Below are positions 60,801-64,000 of a DNA stretch of 64,000 nucleotides, piece by piece. The stretch's first letter is position 1. Each line of letters begins with the position of its first letter. The DNA is from DAOSEK01 sp035363095. GTDB lineage: Archaea; Nanobdellota; Nanobdellia; Woesearchaeales; UBA119. A program made the position numbers and the translations under genes. The stretch is taken from positions 62,001 to 126,000 of the forward strand of contig DAOSEK010000003.1 of NCBI GenBank assembly GCA_035363095.1. The letters run 5' to 3'. The notes under the pieces were generated by a model. That model ran no database searches. It was not told where the DNA came from and saw only the letters and a list, made by a program, of their open reading frames with translations.

Positions 60801-61386
60801 GTTCGTAGCTTCCCATTAGGTTTTCATTAAGAGCCTCAAAATTAATCTTAACCTCTTCTCCTAAATAAAATTCTTCTTTTGAAAGCTTTATTTTTTCAAG
60901 ATGTTCGCCTAACTCTCTTAAGTTTATAGCATCTGCAATAGGCTCTTTGGGTATTTGCTCATAAGACTCTTTTATAACCCTAAATTCAGTTTGTGAAAGC
61001 ACCTTATTTAGAGATTTTGATATGAGAGATACAGTATATACGCCTTCATGTTCAGCTAGAAAATCAATTGGGAATTCTAGTGTACCAACAAACGTTTTTG
61101 TAGAGTTTCCAGATACAATTTTTAGCTCAAAATCCTCACTTAACTTTAAAGAAGAGATACTTCCACAATCGCTTCCTTTGCAGATATTTATACGAATTAC
61201 TTGATTTTCATAGTAGGTATAATTAGATAATTTTAAGCTAAAATAACCAACATCATTAGAATATAAGTTACTTTGCGCTAATGAAATTTTCAGACCGAAA
61301 TTAAAAACAAATAATAAAAAAGCTAAAGCTATCAAGCATCTAAGAATAACCTTACATCTCTTAAAATCATTCTCTTTTAATTTCAA
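51853..61386 (-). CDS. Giant secreted surface protein with CARDB and Ig-like repeats, 3177 residues
   Basis: The largest gene of the window. A signal helix (about 15-37, ending SLAQS) is followed by two beta domains, each with an L-G-E-x-V-type strand and a G-x-Y-S-I-Y-L strand. The block with GTMLYVCKEYNF is shared with the other two giants. After a Ser/Thr-rich region with several Cys come about 20 Ig-like repeats of some 90 residues (patterns Cys-x-L-Y/F-I-N-G and Y-x-W-x-V-x-C). Two CARDB-like domains sit near residues 2210-2300 (ESQNITFNNTNPDLLETI...ELNETNNNA) and 2880-2985 (IYVNPSEIYFSDENPKENDL...QEENETNNNA). No C-terminal anchor is seen. The start is TTG 61386 behind AGGGGTT. Adhesion to a host cell or surface coating is likely but unproven. 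Confidence 0.82.
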   Translation of the reverse strand: MKLKENDFKRCKVILRCLIALAFLLFVFNFGLKISLAQSNLYSNDVGYFSLKLSNYTYYENQVIRINICKGSDCGSISSLKLSEDFELKIVSGNSTKTFVGTLEFPIDFLAEHEGVYTVSLISKSLNKVLSQTEFRVIKESYEQIPKEPIADAINLRELGEHLEKIKLSKEEFYLGEEVKINFEALNENLMGSYELLITHNEKNYAFVGELDNVEFYPTLLGKYSIYLKLQNEILDYRGFLVLDSSKKIPDLYDNLSLEINKISSVSIVNPIDLVSIPLASVPFTLRNRFSEKKQGIGRLVQTARGIEHEILNPTPSVNSIRFYQLKDTSSMLGIEEVAQTHKIYGMPSVKSYAIDPTEMDFTTASVRSIAKGTMLYVCKEYNFTTGECFGYWQKVRDIVPGEEYSFSITPEDPLYSEVNASYDCSCADSVVDQKSGTLSCSVYCAHTINVPENATSFFLQAMRFGVDLTITKDGCTMTNSNQNGKYDHDTTTSNSDDATIGSGTATSTTSFTWTNSSLDSSGDRSFTNFDCSGWPDYCIYYTYLNASMDFKAPGNSRKSPSMEISFDYVNYTLNYTAPGNLSVALNAPSHNTYTNNFTVSFSYTPIDLGFSLANCSLYTNHSSWSSKNSTTSPVNGSVNTLGATFSSEGVYVWNVECYNSNGDNEFAPLNYTLTIDNSSPIVTPIDPANLTTITSSNVVTFTYNVTDSSPIDYCTLYLNGTAVKNSTPITKDENQTIAYNVPNGVHNWSIGCFDNATNFGIGANRTINISVEKPIYDGEWYETGSSDCSSLPCDISVAQQTDGVQNEITGTLSSGTTVNILKATSDYVGANGGMINASTTTLFSTYFVDVESNLFARWYLYILDENDQTTLICSNTTGVGTSDATASVGSCTNSSNIRVQSTDRFYYEIEMYNTHPAQSKDFEHAIDHASSFFNLTGFTQVGFLSSQLIYPESELSLNQGDSFNLTCNVTCEEGGCINTSVYAQSNATGSWVNIGSSGMLTLNGSEVNPHELGTVFNETQSTSISINASSYGTADVRCYAESYYQSHTTDSIRINVASTEFPTVNLSYPGNDTWVNFTDALLVYLPSSSNGYVNCSLYINGEFNQSNSSAILNNLNNNFTITNIPEERFNWSVSCEDESGRVGNSSVFYFDVDKYAPYNIELNEPEPNFSTTNPYVLFNWTAYDLRSENMSCKLYINGAINETINSTNATATNVTVYGFEIGNYSWYVNCSDLANNFNVSETRNITVSDQSPLVNLLNPGNYNGVNSTTVTLTYNAYDNFALTECQLFINGVYNQSNQTGLINGLNNFTSDFEETGYNWSVTCFDDGGNNASTANWTFYVDITPPLIELHEPEPSANLTNSTILFSYTVTDNYDNLSCTLYFDGLENITANATSGIRQNVTGYGYSDGEHDWYVNCTDVGGYSNSSEIRNLSLNETPRLILNLPEDGTHIKDTDIILYYTATDNDGFLACDLFINGVFNQTNSTEINSGEMANFTLTNPPEGYYNWSVNCTDAGTYSNTNTTGNRSFVVDRGDPLVGLIAPSEAEVVNTTDYVFQWMANDTFSNITYCNLTINGNVNNTSIVSYNNTITNYTVEGLRTGAYNWSVACIDNATNTGYSVLGNFSVLLPPHIELVSPANNTGNLLNDVTFQYIPSLGSETFTRCTLILNGADYTYNDSIVPNVVNNFSVNLPEGEYIWNVRCNDTNSLTGTAEQDWVYYIDLHEPYNISLISPEQDEIVSVNNVSFTFVTEDMISPTLSCTVYLNESGSVYSIGSGLSAENGTPYTHYYLLYDGNYSWYVECVDKAGNYNTSVELDFEVFAPPNVTFLSPENLSWHNQSDIDFIYIPEDDFQIVNCTINVWGTSANYTDNTTTVLNKQNNTFSFTGMEQGEYNWTVVCYDGDGNPSNPSNATIYLDWQKPQITLSNPDEEDSLSSSSVLFNWTVTDNLAENLYCNLTINGTQNLTNVLVNESEAYTKLISGFNDSFYIWNVSCIDPANNSNYSDTRNFTVQEPPTVNLGNPINNYRNNTAEVILYFTPRDNSGEISSCTLILNGEENHTINSINSGQQNNYTLTNLENNTYTWDFNCSDPSSNTAVNGTPKTFHVDLLGPYIELISPEVNQTFNYNNITFEWNATDFNSSVLINCDLFVTDPLGDILVENINNYSGNNFSNLVAELSDGEHFWNVTCVDDLGNTNYSDTKRFVINQPDLYIESQNITFNNTNPDLLETITIIANVSNIGGIDAINAVASFWDGDPNDGGILIGNDTQNVSYDSFSRFSVEWSISEGYHTIYVILDPDELINELNETNNNATANISVLRVEVSYPENNSIFNYQPTEFNFTLEDYTLQTLNYTFFVNGSPIGVTGNVNDGESNLLNVTLNEGHNIVVIQAKDDLSRLKNSSPLNIAIDLTAPIPYIHTMNLSWFNYSEPEINISATDLLSSIINYTIYVNGTPDASGNLTTGVSKNVSLSSYPDGLYEIILEVIDDANNKRNSSITHIYIDTKKPFIELNFPENISNYSSRSISLNYTVTDLMSPNASCSIYLGPNDGSGVDYGPYVVNTSQEKSFLAQDLVEGEYYWNVSCFDLAQNYNYSETRMFNIYFAPNISLVSPPNSSWSNNSTNVFYYNVSDETGMENCSIWLNGGMYDYDLNVENNELNNFTVLGMNGTYDWHIECYDNTSFNAHNVSEEWTFYVDIDNPFGNITTQNLSWFKTNPTIDFVIIDNMALNINYTFFLNNSPNATGVVSNNTPSQTQITLVADGEYFLILQSNDSAGNMHNSSEIIFYHDSVAPQIILHAPENGNPIEGTQTELNFTVTDNMADTLYCNVTFDTEIIEINMSVDEGVLQNISVDSLSAGYHYWNVSCIDLAGNYNVSETWSFFVPMPDIYVNPSEIYFSDENPKENDLVTINATIRNIGNSTAENFIVQIWKNQVGVLGNQIGSNFTISLAPSESQNISVNLSAPLGTTEIIVIADPDNLIQEENETNNNASRFLSVVFWHYVMGNTNDTLKMQDGYEGILFEWFVENSTGSNIYVADYDSDISWTTLQALGRDTSNQSSPNDFEALDSALGSSNYGDSINNTFTLGGVPIETRNMTIFYKTIENVPVVNSTNNSNFKTGILWDYGDGNTNFNQSQDVLFVTTINKGAQGYNDTYDFEIRIPASLRSYLGPNSEYVVFYTEII

Positions 61387-61474
61387 TTTAACCCCTTATT
61401 TGAACAAACTAAAAAAACGAAAATTAAAAAGTAATATTAAAAAATAAAAAAAATGTATGTAAAAAAACATATTG

Positions 61475-62563
61475 CTATTTGCTTTGAGCACCTTGAGTTA
61501 TTTCTTCATCCTTTTGCTTTTTAAAAAGCCCTGAAAAAAGACTTTTCTTCTTTTTGCTTTCTTTATTATCATTAGACTCAGTTTCTTTGCCTTTTGATTC
61601 TTCTTCATTTGAATTAATTACGCCAGTATTCTGAGCACCTTGTTCATTGTCTTTATCTTCAAAAAGCATATCTTTTTCTTTTGAGGTTAACTTCAAAAGT
61701 CTTATTGCCTTATCCACCCTCAAAGAAAGTTTTTCAGAAAGGGATAAAAATTTATTGTCTATATTATCCATACTGCTTTTAGCTTTTTGGTCTAACAAAT
61801 TAATGATACTTGTTGTATGCTTCTCAAAATCATTGAACTTTTTAACATATGTTGCAAGTTCTTTTTTATCTGCCTTGTCTTCAGTTTTGACCTTAATTTT
61901 TTCAAAGTCATTTCCAAGCTTTGAAAAACTTCGCTGAAGATCTTTTGTAACATCATTAAACTTGTCAAATTCTGCAAATTTTTTCTCAACCTCAATAAAC
62001 ATACTTTCGACCTTATTTGAATGCCTCTCAATAATTGCCTCTGTTTTTTTAATATCAATAAGTTCTTGTTTTATTTCCTCATTTAGTTTAGAGACCTGTT
62101 CTATACCTTTGTAAAAATTCATCTGTCTTCTTATGCCTTTAATTTCACTCATAAGGTCTCTCATTAAGGTTTCATTACTCTCAAGATTTGCTTTGAGAGC
62201 TTCTTGTTTCGAATCAAGCTTTCTTACCTCTACCATTAATTGATCAGGCTTAACACTTTCTACCACATCAATTGCTTTTGTTGCCGCCGCTTCAACACTT
62301 GAAACAGTCTTTTGTACATCTGTAATAAGCCCTCTCATTTCTCCAATCTGTTCACTTACTGAGGAAAAGCGTTCATTGGTTGCAAGCCTTTGTTGATTTA
62401 ATCCTTCTAATTGAGCTTTGAGTTTTATTAACTCAACACCCACATTCTGATTTTGAAATTCATCAATTGGTTTTGCAGTTTTTTGTTCTATTTCTGCTTG
62501 TTCGTTTGCAAGATTTTGCTTAATCATTTCCTCATCAGACAATTTTTTTTTAAAAAGCCCCAT
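61475..62563 (-). CDS. Cytosolic coiled-coil protein with matching terminal motifs
   Basis: The 362-residue protein is almost wholly coiled coil (about 40-300), with heptads broken near 100 and 150, and a charged disordered section at 305-340. It begins MGLFKKKLSDEEM and ends with SGLFKKQKDEEI, so the same basic-amphipathic motif followed by acidic residues occurs at both ends. No membrane helix is present. The long helical design recalls archaellum FlaC/D/E-type accessory proteins, but without motif support this is a guess. GGTGGTACAAA precedes the ATG. It lies between a gene for a small-domain protein (106 bases away) and the 3177-residue surface protein (88 bases away) on the same strand. 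Confidence 0.72.
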   Translation of the reverse strand: MGLFKKKLSDEEMIKQNLANEQAEIEQKTAKPIDEFQNQNVGVELIKLKAQLEGLNQQRLATNERFSSVSEQIGEMRGLITDVQKTVSSVEAAATKAIDVVESVKPDQLMVEVRKLDSKQEALKANLESNETLMRDLMSEIKGIRRQMNFYKGIEQVSKLNEEIKQELIDIKKTEAIIERHSNKVESMFIEVEKKFAEFDKFNDVTKDLQRSFSKLGNDFEKIKVKTEDKADKKELATYVKKFNDFEKHTTSIINLLDQKAKSSMDNIDNKFLSLSEKLSLRVDKAIRLLKLTSKEKDMLFEDKDNEQGAQNTGVINSNEEESKGKETESNDNKESKKKKSLFSGLFKKQKDEEITQGAQSK

Positions 62564-62669
62564 TTTGTACCACCATACTATTTACCGAACATTTCCATAA
62601 TAATCATTTTTGGTCTTGTTTTCTGATTTTATTTTTGTAAAACTTATTGAATAATAATTATTCCAAAGA

Positions 62670-63434
62670 CTATTCTGAAGGCTTAACTATTTCATCCCAA
62701 AGCCCTGCTTCCTTTAATATTTGGGTTTTTAAATCAAGCTTTTTCTCTGAAAGTGCTTCTTTTATGTCATTTTCAATATCATCAAGCAAAAGATTAATGT
62801 TATGATAGTCATTTTTATTACTTGAGTAAGGAAGATATTTAATTTTTGACTTAATATTAATCATCTTAAGATGAGGGATTAGCATATCATAACCCTCTTT
62901 TCTAAAGCCTGAAATCTGCTCATCAAATTGAACACACCTTTCTTTTATCGCACTAATGGTTTCAAGATTTCCTGACTTTATTGACTTTGACCTTTTTTTC
63001 AAAGCCTTAGTCTTATCCAAAAGTGCTTCTGATGATTCCAAATGGGATTCAAATCCTTTTTTTGATTTATTTATCTCTCCAAAAAAATCCTTCTCATTTT
63101 GAGTGCTCACATCATTTTCAATAACGTTATCTTTAGGAATATTCTTATTAAGCTGTTTAGTTTCAAACTCCTTTATTGCTTGAATGAATTCACTTGGGTC
63201 TTTTAATTTTCGAATTTTATCTGCTAAATATGATGCTCCAAATACATGTTCTAACCAATTAGAATAATCATTATTGTTATTATTTGTATGAAAATGAAAG
63301 TTCTCAAGATTTAAGTTGTGTGTATTTTTGATAATTTCTGATTTAAAGTCTTGAAATGACTTAAGAACTTCCCCATTCTTGCAAAAGAAATAGTGTTTGG
63401 GGTTATTTATTTGAGATGATATTAATTCAAGCAT
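62670..63434 (-). CDS. Protein with DUF5752-like N-terminal domain and helical tail
   Basis: Residues about 10-90 carry the pattern F-x-x-K-N-G-E-V-L-K-S, then FHFHTNNNNNDYSNWLEHVFG, then LADKIRKLKD. This matches the small protein of the glycogen cluster (22363) and the upstream neighbour. The rest (about 100-254) is helical and charged, with no signal or membrane segment. ATG 63434 lies inside the end of the upstream gene, whose last 8 bases it overlaps. GAGGTGAT serves as its binding site, so the two are translationally coupled. Function is unknown; a structural or regulatory role beside the coiled-coil protein is inferred from context only. Confidence 0.72.
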   Translation of the reverse strand: MLELISSQINNPKHYFFCKNGEVLKSFQDFKSEIIKNTHNLNLENFHFHTNNNNNDYSNWLEHVFGASYLADKIRKLKDPSEFIQAIKEFETKQLNKNIPKDNVIENDVSTQNEKDFFGEINKSKKGFESHLESSEALLDKTKALKKRSKSIKSGNLETISAIKERCVQFDEQISGFRKEGYDMLIPHLKMINIKSKIKYLPYSSNKNDYHNINLLLDDIENDIKEALSEKKLDLKTQILKEAGLWDEIVKPSE

Positions 63435-64000
63435 TATTTATCACCTCAAATAGTTCTTTTTTTGTTTTGGCTTTAGATATTTTATCTGCAATTTCTTTTT
63501 CTCCAAATACTCCAAGTACCCATGCAGAGAAATCATTTTTTGATTCATTGACATGATTATTAAATTCCTCATCAGACATTTCAGATAAATAGTTTGCAAG
63601 CTCTGATATACTTTTAAGTTCTACTCCGTTTGAAAGCCAGAAACTCTTATCCTTTGGTGCAAGCCTTTCAAGAATTTCCTTTTTCTTTTGTGGGTCTATT
63701 GACTTTTTAACATCAGCATCAAAGAACTTTTCAATATCTTGGTAGTGCGCTTTTATGTTCTCATCAGGCTTTATTAAAGAATTGTCTTTATTTATTTGAG
63801 CAGATTTTAGAGAGCTTTGCTCTAAGGATTGTTTTTGTTCCTCTGGATTTGAAGTACTTGTTTCTTTTTTGGAGTTTTCAGTATTTAATGAAACATTTTC
63901 ATTTAAATCGGTTGCTAGTTTTGGGTTTGGACCTTGTGCTTTTGTTTCTTCATTGTTTATTTTAGGAGGATTTTTTAATGCTGGAAGCTTTTGCCCTTTT
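63427..64000 (-). CDS. DUF5752-like protein, 5' partial at the window edge
   Basis: An open minus-strand frame enters from the right edge and ends at TGA 63427-63429; about 190 residues are visible. The visible N-terminal 90 or so are low complexity (Asn, Lys, Gln, Ser, Glu), then a charged helix. The last 70 show the conserved domain: FWLSNGVELKSISELANYL, FNNHVNESKNDFSAWVLGVFG and EIADKISKAK. It is the clearest relative of the 62670 protein and of the glycogen-cluster protein. It overlaps the next gene by 8 bases. The start lies outside the window. Confidence 0.75.
   Translation of the reverse strand, partial: KGQKLPALKNPPKINNEETKAQGPNPKLATDLNENVSLNTENSKKETSTSNPEEQKQSLEQSSLKSAQINKDNSLIKPDENIKAHYQDIEKFFDADVKKSIDPQKKKEILERLAPKDKSFWLSNGVELKSISELANYLSEMSDEEFNNHVNESKNDFSAWVLGVFGEKEIADKISKAKTKKELFEVINNA

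Overview
The window is chromosomal DNA of an AT-rich archaeon, probably a DPANN lineage of the Woesearchaeota/Pacearchaeota type. Archaeal identity is secure from eL15, eL18, RNA polymerase subunits Rpo3/D (with its Fe-S domain) and Rpo10/N, SRP54, Alba, a Dph2-type diphthamide enzyme and an archaeal class III signal-peptide pilin. The DPANN placement is inference, from the giant Cys/Asn-rich secreted proteins, the KaiC-like ATPase and the many small unknown proteins. Genes inside operons mostly carry a GGTGAT-type Shine-Dalgarno, often with TTG or ATG starts. Several lead genes instead have a TATA box 20-30 bases before the start codon, which suggests leaderless mRNAs.

Layout: 1-1187, two multi-pass membrane proteins; 1347-2660, enolase; 2854-5847 (minus), a permease, a type IV pilin-like protein and an N-terminally short Dph2; 6273-9308, a cytosolic PQQ-type beta-propeller, a KaiC-like ATPase and an RDD membrane protein; 9312-12097, a TtuA-type tRNA thiolase, Alba and an E1-like ThiF/MoeB protein; 12518-19190, information processing (eL15, then uS13-uS4-uS11-Rpo3-tRNA-Leu-eL18-uL13-uS9-Rpo10, then SRP54); 19615-27547, a glycogen cluster (GT4, GH57, small conserved protein, GT3 glycogen synthase, GalT-like enzyme, debranching enzyme); 28635-32187, QueA and QueH, the bacterial-type last steps of queuosine synthesis, flanking an unknown gene; 32203-61386 (minus), five secreted proteins of 594 to 3177 residues; 61475-64000 (minus), a coiled-coil protein and two proteins sharing a small domain with the glycogen-cluster protein at 22363.

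Two dispersed, structured, non-coding repeat families run through the intergenic regions. Family alpha (about 130 bp, several hairpins) has copies near 2.7, 10.9, 17.7 and 28.4 kb and a half copy near 6.1 kb. Family beta (about 135-190 bp) has copies near 4.2, 31.5 and 41.0 kb, plus detached right-end pieces at 6.1, 28.3, 28.5 and 40.6 kb. In two places the alpha right hairpin is fused to a beta end with the same junction. No transposase is present in the window, and these families are the best candidates for something undescribed. Other standouts are the QueA/QueH pair in an archaeon, a 75-bp tandem array made of the 3' end of queA that spans a 100-N assembly gap, and a surface protein carrying four separate frame-preserving tandem repeats.
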